Under the pieces are notes generated by a model that saw only the letters and a list, made by a program, of their open reading frames with translations, did not search any database and was not told where the DNA came from. A stretch of 64,000 bases of DNA from Balanoglossus misakiensis (lineage: Eukaryota; Hemichordata): positions 3,286,001 to 3,350,000 of the forward strand of contig CM082596.2 of assembly GCA_040954595.2 (NCBI GenBank), read 5' to 3'. Below, one piece after another: positions 1 through 11,535 of the stretch; the first letter of the stretch is position 1, and each line of letters starts with the position of its first letter. A program made the position numbers and the translations under genes.

Positions 1-94
1 ATCAGTACAGATAAACTAGACTGAGTCCGCATAAGCTGACTTGGTGTATGGTTGCCTCTACGGCCGCTAATCAACCCATGGAAATGTGACTTAC

Positions 95-3000
95 TTTGCA
101 CAATCTGGATGAGTGTATGGCACTGTTGGTACACATCGTCCGACGTAATTCACTGGGAATGGCAGTGGGAAATGAATCCTCCTAGGTACTGGCTTGAAAT
201 TGAACACCTGAGACAGGAGAGATCAAAAAGTATTGATAAGCATGTATATGTATGTCATCTGCCCAAAGCACAAGCTGATAGCATTATGATCAATTTACAT
301 CACAAACCAAGGAGAAAATGAGCATCAAAAATAATTGTTTTACATTTTTTGTCCCTTGACTGTATCTGTCTATATCAGCTGTATGTCCCTTGTCTAAATC
401 TGTCCGTAATTGGCCATATGTCTTACCTCAATCATTTTGACATGACTACCGGGAGCAGGCTTAGGTGGTGGCGCCACAGTCTTGATAAACTTCTCGAGTG
501 TTTTAACAGCCGAGTCTATGTTCTCAGGTGTTGTATTCAATGCACATCTGATGAGACAATGTACATGGAGACTCATGAAACAAAAATGTCAGCAAACTTT
601 CATGTACTACTAGTTTATCCATATGATTAGAGACATGCCTACCTAAGGTGCTTCCTGTTAAACAGAATCTGCGAAATCATCTTCAAATTGTGAATGACTG
701 GGTCCAAATCCTTCATTTCAGCAATCTTCTTCATAATGGCTACCTGTAAAACAAACATAACAACAGCAGTGTTTGTATACTTCAGCGTCAAGGGGTCTAA
801 TTTCCATGGTGAAACATGAAATCAGGCATTTCAAATATTTCAGTTGTTCATACCTGCGTCATTCCACTAAACAGTTCCTTGATTTTTCCCAGTGGTGTCA
901 GGGAGCTCCCGGCACACAACATGGCATAATGATGGCCATGGTGGGGTATGGAGTTGGCCAAATCGGCTGCTTCCATCTGGATCAGAGTTGTCAGGGTGTT
1001 TGTGTCATCAAAGCTTGCTCTGTTGAGAAATCAAACCAAAATTTAGCACCATCTAATATCATAACATATCACATTGTATCATACAGTATTGTACCATACC
1101 TTCTGTAAATTGTCTTTGAAGTAAGACCTTAGTAGAGTGAGGTACCTTCAACATTATCAGTAGTCATCGCGAATGAAACAAGTTAACATATACTCTTTTT
1201 AATTTACTGGCAGATGGAGCAAGTAACAGTCACAGCGCTGACCAACTGGTCGATGCTTTAGCGCACAAGATACATGTTTTACTGCATCATAGCTTTATTT
1301 GCGTACCTGTGAAAAACTTCTGTCCACAGATCAAACATATCTTGCAGATTGTGATCTAGACAGAATGAGGAGATTACCACACCCTGAAATAAAATGTCAA
1401 AATGTTGATGATCTATACAATGATTTCAGAAGCAAAGTTTCCCACATGAAAGTACTGATTCTGATTAACAGTAAAGGAAACAAGGGCAGGTGTTTCTGTA
1501 CTTGGTTTGAGTGGAACAATATTCCTTTCTCCTAGACATAACTGACCTGCTGTTTAAGAGTTTTAAAACATCGCTAGTTGAGACACAAACCTGTTCATGA
1601 CCATTGATGTTACTGTGATGTAATACAGTGTGCGGTGTAACACTTAGACCTCCAGTTTTCAATTCTTCTCTCTGGGCAAATTCATGGTGATTCATCACTC
1701 CAGCACCAAGTCTGTGAGACAAGACACAACAATGTTACTGGTGAATTGCAAGTATGGTTAATTACCATGTGATTCAGTTGACAGGCCTGTCTGATTTTGA
1801 TTTGTTTGATGCAGGCAAATGTGAGAGACGGACACACACATCACTGTGGCCAGAACTTACTTTGTTATCACACTGCAAAACAATGGCACATATGTCATGA
1901 GTTCCTCTGGAAGTCTTTTCAGATTGGCCACAGCTCTGAAATATGTGACTCCATTTGTTGGCTGCTCACACAACTGGATGGGTACGTACTCTGAAAAGAA
2001 GCCAAACACTTCAGAAAGGAGTCGCTGGATTGTCATCAGATGACATATTTTAACCATTTCATCCCTGTTTCCTTTTATGGAAGTCCAACTTTACCATAGA
2101 AAACAATAGATTTGGACCAAACCATGGTGGTGAAAGGGTTAATGAAAACCACAAAACACAAAAATGATATCTGGACAATCTATAACTCACCTATAATTGC
2201 CTTTTTAATAGCTGTCCTTTTCAAGTCTGGATTGATGTCACTAATCTTCAGTGTTGGTAAACAGGACAAGTCTTCCTGTGCATTCTGTACTTTAGCAAGC
2301 CTAAGACCTAAAGCAGAAAAGAGTAACACAATTCTATTATTTTACAATCCTAGAAAATAGGATTCAAAGTTCACAACTGTTAGTGTCTCGTCACAGAAAA
2401 GCATGCATTTTTACATGTGACTTCCTCTGAAAAAGACACCAGTACTTCAAGTTCAACTGACCATGACTGTACACTTCTGCTCTGTCTTTTTCACTCAAAG
2501 CGTCCAACTTCTCTTGCAACAACTGTTTTTCCTCTTCCGCTTTGTTCTTCTCATAGTCCGGATCAGGACTCATTGTAAGCGTCAGTTTGTGGGGATTGTT
2601 CTTGAAGTAGGTCTCCATTTTCTCTTGCAAGAACCTGGGGTTCTCTGCCATGGCGTTCTTGAACTGCTCCACACACTTGTTGACTTGCAAGTTGGCGATG
2701 GGATCCCCTCCATGGTTCCAGCTTGGCATCAAAGACTGCAGATATATGACATTATATAACATGGCTGCCGTTATTGCAGTGAAAACTTCGTACTGCTCAA
2801 TTTAACAAACTATTAAGGTACTCATTAGTATGATAAATACAGTTGTTGTCGCTAGCGACAGATGCTTGTACTTACACCGATGAGTCCAAGACCAAACTGT
2901 GTTGTTTGATGTTTTATGGACAGTTCTATCTTGTGAAGCACAGCATCTATCCTCTCTTCAGGAAACCCCGTTCTAGAAAATGAAAATATAAATTTGACCC

Positions 3001-5952
3001 CAAGAGCAACATTATCCAAATCATTAACACCCCAACCACCTCTGTTGTCATCATCATTATCATCGTCGCCGTCATCATCATTTTCACCCAGTCAGTTTCA
3101 CAGTTCTCTGACAATACTTACTGGATTACACTGTCTATTGTATCTTCAATGATCTTCTTCACAGTTTCGACATCACTTTCGCCGATATCCTTCAGTCCGA
3201 CCGAGAAAACTGCCTCCTTAATTGAGCCATTATAACTAGCACCAAAGAGATAACAAATGTGAAGTTTGTATTTTGGTGTCATTTATACAATACTGTCAAT
3301 TGTTTGTACTTTTTTCAACTCTTCACCTACATAATGATTAATCTTACTGAAATTTCTGAGTCAATTATTGTCAAACATACGAAGAGAGTGTTGAAAGGAT
3401 TATTTCCAATACTGAAGTATCTCTACTTACCCGACAACAGGAGCATAATCCGATCCAATATTGGCATCCAACAATGCCTGATAAAATGGAGATGTTGGTC
3501 CAGCAGTCAACAGTGATCCAATGATAGATGCCGTGAATGATTCAAAGGTGTCTGTGATGCTACAAATATAGAGAAATAATGTCAGTTTCAGCAAAAGCAG
3601 TGAGAGATTCTTCGATAGTGTTTGGACAGTCTGATTTAATGCCAGCCAACTAGCAACTATCTAGTGGCTGACCAATGTGGGACAAGCTACTGTACCAAAA
3701 ACACAACCACTTACTCATTGAGAAGATAAGAAACAGACAGTGTCATCTGTTTCTTTGGATCGACTGCCATGGGATCCACTGCACAAGACACATGGTCTTC
3801 CCTCTGAAAATACAGAAATTAGAATTGTTATTTCACTCCAAGACTGTTCTTTGTGGCTTCCCAATTTTTGTTTGACAGATGTTTAAAATATTAAACACTG
3901 TTTGTATTGCATGCGTGTTCATTCTACTTACAGGTTCTGTCCATCTTTCCTCTTTTGGTACCTCAGTATCAGGCTCAATTTTTGAAAACTTGCTCAGTGC
4001 GTTTTTTTGGATAAATTCTAAATGGTTCTCCATTGGCATGTCTCCATAGGTATAAAATCTGAGTGAAAAAAATAGCAACATAAAGTTGGTCATGATCATT
4101 ACAGAGTGGTTAAAAAAAGTTAATATCTGATAACTGGTTGCATGAGATGCATTTACCTGGCATTACTAGGGTGGTAATGTGTTGCATGGAACTTCCGGAG
4201 TTGTTGCACAGTCAGTTCTGGAATTTTCAAAGGATCCCCACCGGAATTCGTAGCATAGGTGTGGCTGGGAAGTATTTTGTTCTGTACGTGAATTCCAAAC
4301 ATATCATCCGGACTTGTCTGGAAAAAGGGGAAATAGAACATTTGAACTTCTCAGTACCATCGATACACAATCTGTTCATTATTAAAGATATCTGCGTAAT
4401 GACAGCAATGAATTTGGGAAATGATACAATTACTGATGTGCCCTAACTTAATCAAACTTAATTTCAACTTACCAGAGCCCCTTTCATTTCATTGAAAACA
4501 ACACCTTTGAAAATGATTGGAGAGTTGGTATTATTGATATCTTCATGTTCTAGCCTCCATCCTTCTTGGCTGTTAAAATATAAAGGTTCAATCAATCAAG
4601 CAACCAATCAATCTAACAGTCAGTCAGTCAATCAATCAATCAAGTCAGTCAATCAATCAAGAATTCCACCACTGGTATTAAACTTATTATTAGCTGAGCA
4701 CAACACAACTTACCTGAAGTCATATTCTTGGAGTTTTGGAAAGAAGACAGCATCCAGGTACACTGACAGTAAATTCTCAAAGTCTTTATCATTCTGGCTC
4801 GAAAATGGATAAATGGTGTAGTCACTTGCTGTGGACAAATCAGATGACATTTTCAATTCACTTTGGAATACTCACATACAAGTGAGCACCAGATCATAAA
4901 TTGGCATAGCATTACCTGTCATGGCATTGAGGAATGTTGAGAGTGATCTGGTCAACATCTTGAAGAATGGATCTCTGATCGGATACTTGCCACTGCCACA
5001 CAAGACAGTGTGTTCTAAGATGTGCGGCACTCCTGTATCGTCCATCGGGGTCGTACGGAAACCAACACTGGAATGAAAATATTTGAGTTTTACCAATGAT
5101 GATGAGGTGTTGGATGTGGTGTCCATCCTACGTATATTGCAACATTGTATTTCTTACAAACAAAAATATCAAATGATCTGGCCTACCTGAATACATTGTT
5201 GGCGTCGTCCCTAGCAACGTGTAGATATTGGGCACCAGTGGCATCATGGGTAAGTTTCACTGCTGTTAAGTGCAGCTCTGATATCGTGTCCACCTTGTTT
5301 GAAATAGGACGTAGAAACCAACATCATGAGATTATGATCGCCATAACAACTGGAAGGTGTTTTAATGACATTCACAATTACGCGGATCACAAATATCACT
5401 TTCAAACCTCACTTTGTCAACAGTGAAACCATGAATCTTTTCTCCCGGCTGATATTTCTGTGCTTCTTGCAACACTGCTGAACTTGAACTTGAGATACTG
5501 GTAGTACTGAAAGATCTTCTAAAGGGTTTTCTACATTTCCTGCTTAAGTTTAAGAAAAGAGGAACAATGTCATCTTCTCAGCTGATTATCAATATCAGGC
5601 CACAAGCTTGCACATTCAATATATACAATACTAGGCATAGCCTAGGAAATGTAGGATGTGCACTGGGCTAAGATATCACTGACTACTAATCCAAGAGCTG
5701 AATATCTATGTATATACGAACAGCCATTATATAATATACATGGCAGGATACTGCTTCCATGGTCACATGCATTGTACGGCAAGATTCCATCCATCATTGA
5801 ATGATTCAATCCATTTGATTCATTGCACATTTACACATGCATCAGCCTGGTAAAGCCTCCGATCTCTGATATTTTTGTTTATTTCATCCTTACCTATTCT
5901 GTGCAATCGTCACCAGCCTCTTGACATGCCTCGACGCTGCCGATCGCAACAT
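95..5952 (-). CDS. PITRM1: Mitochondrial presequence protease PITRM1 (PreP), 3' end cut by window edge
   Basis: M16C zinc metallopeptidase that degrades cleaved presequences and other short peptides in the mitochondrial matrix. I spliced 21 coding exons: 5894-5952, 5413-5518, 5187-5293, 4916-5067, 4714-4828, 4473-4569, 4157-4317, 3932-4058, 3715-3803, 3431-3559, 3122-3235, 2876-2972, 2462-2735, 2191-2307, 1861-1990, 1591-1711, 1307-1383, 854-1019, 643-743, 427-547 and 95-207. All have GT-AG junctions and compatible phases, giving 857 codons that align along the vertebrate protein. The start ATG (5952) opens an Arg/Ser-rich, acid-free N-terminus ([12 protein letters not shown], then RRSFSTTS), a typical matrix presequence. 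The inverted zinc motif HILEH is at residues 106-110 and the third ligand, Glu in FNEMKG, is at about 207. The vertebrate protein is about 1037 aa, so roughly 180 residues, including the second-half Arg/Tyr catalytic pair, lie left of base 95. Introns are short (about 70-450 bases); one carries a small inverted-repeat element. The reading frame is intact. Confidence 0.97.
2050..2142. repeat. Short inverted-repeat (MITE-like) element, copy A, in a PITRM1 intron
   Basis: A 93-bp stretch starting TTAACC-ATTTCA and ending TGAAAGGGTTAA. Inside are ACTTTACCA and TTTGGACCAAACCATGG. The same blocks recur in copy C (40187-40272, opposite orientation) and partly in copy B (11389-11535). No internal ORF. 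Most likely a non-autonomous DNA element relic; the superfamily is not determined. Confidence 0.6.
4585..4665. repeat. CAAT/CAGT tetranucleotide repeat in a PITRM1 intron
   Basis: About 80 bases built of CAAT and CAGT units (for example cagtcagtcagtcaatcaat), close to the acceptor of the exon at 4473-4569. A simple microsatellite. Confidence 0.8.
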
Positions 5953-7064
5953 TTTAGAATGTCAGCCTTGCAGTTCAGCGATTGACGTGCTTGTAGTGAT
6001 CGCCAGCTGACCTTGAATGAATTATTTCACAACATGACCCCTGTGTGACCTTGTATGTTTGTGCAAAGCATCCATTCTCCAGTGAGTGTGGCCACACAGC
6101 TCTGCCATTATTTGCAACAGAGGGGATTTCTCTGTAAAACTATGAAGCAGCAGTACCTTGAATTCCACCAGAATTTTTTCATAGAAGATTTCTGTATAAA
6201 TAACCCCACTTGATTACTGCAAACCCCGGCGTATTAGTGTGGCATAAGGGTGTATTGTTTTGACAGGCTTCAAAATATTGTATCTAAAAGTTTCAAAGCT
6301 AGGCGGTCGTAAGTGAGTCTGTGTGTCAATTTAATAAAAAGCCAAGGAAAACAAACTTCTGGTCGAGTTTGATCGCAATTTTCTATGAGAAGGAGAGCGT
6401 TGTCTTTGATGTCATAGCACAGATCGACTGTTTGGTCGGTAGACTCACAAATCGGTACGTTGGCATGTAGAAATAGGTGTTAATGTTTTTAGCAGATAGC
6501 AATTAGCATAACAACAAACGGTGGATGTTTATCACAGCTGTTTCAGCTATGTGTACACCGGTGCAAAACAGTTATTCTGGAGCGGGGATGTGTGTTATGG
6601 CAGCTTGATTAGACTGATATTTTGCATCCCCAGCTCAGATTACCGAAATGGAATCTTGATTAAGAGACTGTCATTTGCGAAAATGGGGGGTGTCTGTTTC
6701 CCTTGGGTTTGTTTACTTTTCTGTGACGCATTTCTCATCCACCCAAGTCCCAACCCCGCCCCCATCACCTAGGAAACTCATGAACTACATCCAGTAGTGA
6801 TGTGATGGCAATGTGTCTTCAGACACATTGTACCTCCACCATAGATTGGTGCTTATAAATTGATGTCACTGACCTACTCAACATTATTACAAAATACCCA
6901 ATAATAAAGTTTCTGTGCCGTTTAGCGGGTCTTCTCCCAGAATGCAACGCTAGAGATCTTTTGATTTGGGGATCTTGTACCTTCCTACCCCATATAATCA
7001 ATGCAAAGTCCTGCATCTCTACTTTCAGGGGTATGGTTGTGTTGTCTGGAACAGGGTCGGTAAG
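5953..7064. promoter_or_regulatory. Head-to-head PITRM1/ASB8 spacer, probable bidirectional promoter
   Basis: About 1.1 kb separates the PITRM1 start codon (5952, minus) from the ASB8 start codon (7065, plus). A pyrimidine-rich acceptor ends at 7028, just before the ASB8 coding exon, so ASB8 probably has an upstream non-coding exon in this interval. TGACGT (CRE-like half-site) occurs near 5984. I see no clear TATA box at a fixed distance from either gene. That both promoters lie here is inferred from the divergent arrangement. Confidence 0.55.
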
Positions 7065-8974
7065 ATGTGGTATGTGATGGCAAGGCTGCAGCAAAGCTAC
7101 AGTCTGCAGGAGCGCCTGGTTCGCACCATTGCCGACTGGCGGGCGTACTCCACAGACGATGTGGAGGAGCTGTTGGACGAAGGGGCGGATGTCAACGGCG
7201 CCTCGGGCACTCTGCTACCGTTGCACTGTGCGTGCATGGTGAGCGACAGCAATGTTCTCAAGTTGCTGCTAGACAGGGGTGCTGCAGTAAGTATTGGTAC
7301 CTAAGAATTTAAGGATAAGGCTTAAAGGGGAAGCTTACCCTCTGTTGTAATTGCACAAAGTTGTTTAATAGTCACGTGACAAATGCCAATTTCACTAACT
7401 TTCACTCGTGCACAGCAAAGTAATTTATCACCAATGATAAAAGACAAGAAGTGACAGAATTGACTTGTGGGTCGTCTGCTGCAGGGGCAAGTACATGTAC
7501 AGTCACGTTGCTGTGTCAAGTCACACACACACATGAACTATGACATAACTATGGCAACAGATAATTTGGAGCCAGAGATCCCCCTCTAAAAACTGGAGAT
7601 TGAAATAACACTGGACCGTACGCAAAGCGCAGTACTGCACGTCGACTGCAACACAAGTCGTGTACGTCACTTCTAGTTGCATTTTAAACACACACAGTGC
7701 ACGACTGAGATCTAATCCATAGGATATCTGACAATATAATGACAGGACTTTGGAAGGACTGTTGGTGAACTATGTAGTGACCTTCCATATTGATGCCAGG
7801 TCCCACCCAACATATACATGTACATTAACCTCCTACTGCTTTGCATTCTGTTGTGTGACCTCCCTTTTGAGGGATTGCCTTGCGAGACAGAAAGAATCCT
7901 TTTTTTGTTTGCGGCTTGTAGTGTTCTGTTGTGTAGCTGTGAAAGTTCCAAGTGTAAAGCCAAAAATGGCAAAATGCATTTTTTTAAAATGCGAGAGGGA
8001 TGACTATATGTATGTGTAATGAAACTCGCCAACCCTGACTGTCAGTGAATAACAGAAAGAGTGTACTAACGGATAATGGAAAGAATGTACTAACACCAAG
8101 CTCTAGCGACAGCGCCCTCTAATGCCAATCGCGGAATCTATTGATCAGTTGTTTTTGTGTGCAGTGCAGTCTGTGTGTAATTCTATCTAATCTTAGGCAA
8201 ATATAAGCTTCGGTAAAAGTTTAGTGAAGTTTAGAAAAAATCTAACTTGAAATTAATAAAATGTGGTGTGGACATAAGGTTTGATTTTTTGAAATTCAAG
8301 TTCAATCAAGTAAAACATGGAACTTTTTCAAACAGGTCAACGCTGTCGATGGCTATGAAAGAACTGCTTTGCATTATGCCGCGGAAAAAGATGACATTTG
8401 CACTGAGCTTCTCATACAACATGGTGCTGACCTGAACGCCCCCGACGGTAATCAGGACACTCCGCTGCACTGGGCTTCGTTTAAGAACAATGTGAACAGC
8501 GTCAAGATTCTGCTGCGCCACCAGGCCGCGGTCAACCTCGTGGACTACAACAACGACACGGCGCTCAGCTGGGCTGCGCTGAAATGCAACCAGGAGAGCA
8601 TTCAGTTGTTGCTAGATTACGGGGCGGACCCGTCCATCACGAATTATAACGGGATGTCGCCTATTTTACGGGCGGCCATCATGGCGGCCTCCGGACTAGA
8701 TAGCCGGGACGTGGAGTCTGTCCGGTTGCTCGTCAAAGCGCTTGGCATGTTTGACATACGCAACGAGCAGGGCTGCCTGCCCAATGAAATCAAGCGAGAC
8801 GCGCACCTTCACGACATGCTCATACAGTACTGCGAAAACGCCAGACCACTCAAGGAGCTGTGTCGCTTTGTTATACGTAGAAATCTCGGCCAGACTTATT
8901 TGCCTGAAGCTGTGACTAAACTGCCATTGCCTGCTGTGCTGCGGAGTTACCTACTGCTGCAAGAACAAAGATGA
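7065..8974 (+). CDS. ASB8: ASB8: ankyrin repeat and SOCS box protein
   Basis: Substrate-receptor subunit of a Cullin5/Elongin B-C ubiquitin ligase: the ankyrin repeats bind the target and the SOCS box binds Elongin and Cul5. Two coding exons, 7065-7286 and 8336-8974, join in phase 0 (donor gtaagt; acceptor aaacag), giving 286 aa against 288 in human ASB8. The start ATG begins MWYVM, matching the conserved MWYIM near the vertebrate N-terminus. In-frame codons upstream of it follow a splice acceptor (7028) and are treated as 5' UTR. Residues about 1-40 form the N-terminal helix (YSLQERLVRTIADWRAY). Four ankyrin repeats follow (LLPLHCACMVSD, ERTALHYAAEKD, QDTPLHWASFKNN, NDTALSWAALKCN). The C-terminal ~40 residues are the SOCS box: LKELCRFVIRRNLG (BC box), then YLPEAVTKLPLP (Cul box) ending LRSYLLLQEQR. 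The frame is intact. Confidence 0.97.
7287..8335 (+). other. ASB8 intron 1
   Basis: Single 1049-base intron that splits the ankyrin region after the first repeat. It contains two TACATGTA octamers (7492, 7815) and a short CA run near 7521. No coding content was found; the open frames here lack codon bias and homology. Confidence 0.85.
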
Positions 8975-10295
8975 TCACAGGATATTCTTATACATTATAA
9001 GGATGCCTGTCTTTTAACACTGCGAAAAGTGCAGTTCAGAAACTTTTAAGTGGGAGTATGCATGAACCATTAGTGTACATAGAATATGACATTTACACAA
9101 AGACACACACTCATACTCATAATAACCATAATACTGATACACGTATCTCTGTATGCACCACTGCATATGACAGATTCATCACTCACATTGACAATCTGGG
9201 CCAACTACCCGTGACATTTGAAACGTGTACCTGGCTTGAATGAGTAAAGAAGTACCATATGACCGTGGGACGGCTTGCTCTAATACTCATCTATGATGTG
9301 AGCGGCTTAAATACATCTTGTTTCTGAATAATGCAACATGTGAAAAAGATATCATCTCGACTATGAAACTGCAGAAATTAATGCAGAGCGATACATGTAG
9401 TTTAAGATTAAGATATTATCTGGGTTTTTTTTTTGTTCACTTCATGAATAATGCATGATGTTCCGAGGCTGTAACTTTTTCCATTATTTTTTAATATTTT
9501 AATCTGGAACCAAGGTCGTCTCATAATGCATTCATCGTGTGAGATGAGCATCTGCTTGTTATCACACTTTTACAGGAAAGTGTTGGGAGTGCAAGTTCCT
9601 AACAGTACCATCTCTTGGGTACGATTAACCTATTTACTGCCATGGTGTGGTTTAACCTCATTCTTTCAGTGGTGAATTCGGAGTCATACATTTGGAAAGA
9701 GGGGTGACATGGTGAAAGAAAGTGCTCCCCTCAAATTTTAAACACACAACTACCTTGGGCAGACTTTTATGTTGAGATTTAAAGCATGTATAATTTTTTT
9801 ATTATTTCATATTCTGACATAGTATCGATTGAAATTAGACTTTCTAAACTGTGTCTTTATGAAGCCATCAGCGGATGTTACAATATGGTTAATATTATTT
9901 AATGGTATGCTGCAACTATTTAATCAGGGCAGATAATAAAATAACAAGAGTTTATTAAACAACCCAAACTTTGAAAATATTTTCTACAATCAAGAGATAA
10001 TGCAACATCAGAACCATTTACAGATTCTAAATAAATCTGGATCTTTGCTTGAATTGAATTGTTAATTGTCGCAGTTGTAACTGTTTTATCATTTTCGCTT
10101 TATTTTTATCTGTCCATCTGTAGACCTTCAAATATTTTATTCCTTTGAGAAAGATATTACAGCTGGTTGGTTTGTGCAGGAAAGTAGAAAATAAAACTTG
10201 TTTCTGTTTTGCTTGAAGAATCAACCATAAACTAGGCTTCTGTGTTATTCTTTATAATTTAAAAATGAATTCTGTGTATCATGAATAAAACAAGC
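8975..10295 (+). other. ASB8 3' UTR with candidate polyadenylation signals
   Basis: AT-rich sequence after the ASB8 stop codon. AATAAA occurs at 9935, 10030, 10190 and 10284. The 10190 copy is followed within 10 bases by a T/G-rich stretch (cttgtttctgttttgcttg), the arrangement expected at a cleavage site, so about 10.2 kb is the favoured transcript end. No other gene is seen here. Confidence 0.5.
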
Positions 10296-11388
10296 GAGTC
10301 TATGCTAGAAAGTACCCCAGGTTGTACAGTATTTATTCGCTGACATTCAGTTTGGGATGTGATGTGTAATTTACACGGTACAACGTGGCATAAAAAGATG
10401 TCATCTGGAAATGGCAAAGTTGAATTAATCTCACTGAGACATATTATGTTATATTAGTATTTATTGCTTTAGCATGGGAAGCTCTCTTTAAAAGTATTGA
10501 ATAAATCGGGTGATTAAAAAAATTGTGTATTTTTCCTCTGCCATGCTTGTCCGTGCTTGCAGTTCCTCCCTGCAGCCATAGAGTATATATGCTTTGTTGT
10601 GTCTGTTCATTTCTCAGCAGTGCCGTAAATTAAAACTCATCATTAAACCCAGACACACACAGTGACCCACACTCCCGCAAATGTTGTCTCGCATTAAAAC
10701 CTTGAACAGCGCCGCCATTGGCCAGAATGGACCGTTTTACGAACATGAGTGTAATTACATCCCCAGGCACTAGTTTTAATTACTCATTTTTTTCACACAG
10801 CTGTCCAGTTTAAATTCGTTATGTATCAAAATATCATAAAGCATGGAGCTCAAATGCTGGGAAGTATAGCTGCACAATGTGTGTGCATGGGGGCTGGCAG
10901 GGTTGGGGTGATGCATATGGTTTCATGTAGGTACTGCTGACCATGCATAGATACATGTAGTGTTGCTTTTAACATGTTGATGTTTGTCGGCTGCATGCTA
11001 GCTGTTGATTGGTCCTTCAAAGGTCAGAGTTCACCAGTTCACATGGCAGCACATGGCTCGGTTCAATAACCTTGGCATGCATCTTTGTATGCACTGTCAG
11101 ATTTAGTGAAGGGTTTTAGAGGATGATGATGATTGATGCAGCGGTTAGGTCACAGTGCAGATGAGTTCGAGCGACCACAAATGTCGTTTGATGGCAAGGA
11201 TCTGTTTTATTAGCGTTGACATAATACTGATGTAAAGTTATTTCTATATACCGGTATTAAATTGTTTTGGCGACATGCTGGATTTAACGCCTGAATGAGC
11301 AAGTACTAGTATGTAGATACCTATACTTCCGGCAGTCTTCTTGAATAAAGAATCAGACATACAGATTTATTCTTGTACGGCAGCCAAT

Positions 11389-11535
11389 TTAACCCTTTCG
11401 TTCAGACTAAACCCACTCTTTTTTATGGTAAAGGAACTGGGGGTGAAACAGTTAAGGATGGTGGCCAGGGGGTGTGGACTGTACCGTACGTATAAAACAA
11501 TGGACTTGGGCCAAACTGTGATTGTGAAAGGGTTA
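11389..11535. repeat. Short inverted-repeat (MITE-like) element, copy B
   Basis: A 147-bp stretch opening TTAACCCTTTC and closing GTGAAAGGGTTA. Its inner right part, ACAATGGACTTGGGCCAAAC, matches the TTTGGACCAAAC block of copies A and C. The middle is longer and more diverged than in the other two copies. Confidence 0.5.

Noticed and set aside
1356-1366. AG at 1357-1356 as the acceptor of a PITRM1 exon
   Set aside because: The conserved residues [12 protein letters not shown] lie upstream of it and in frame; the true acceptor is at 1386-1384.
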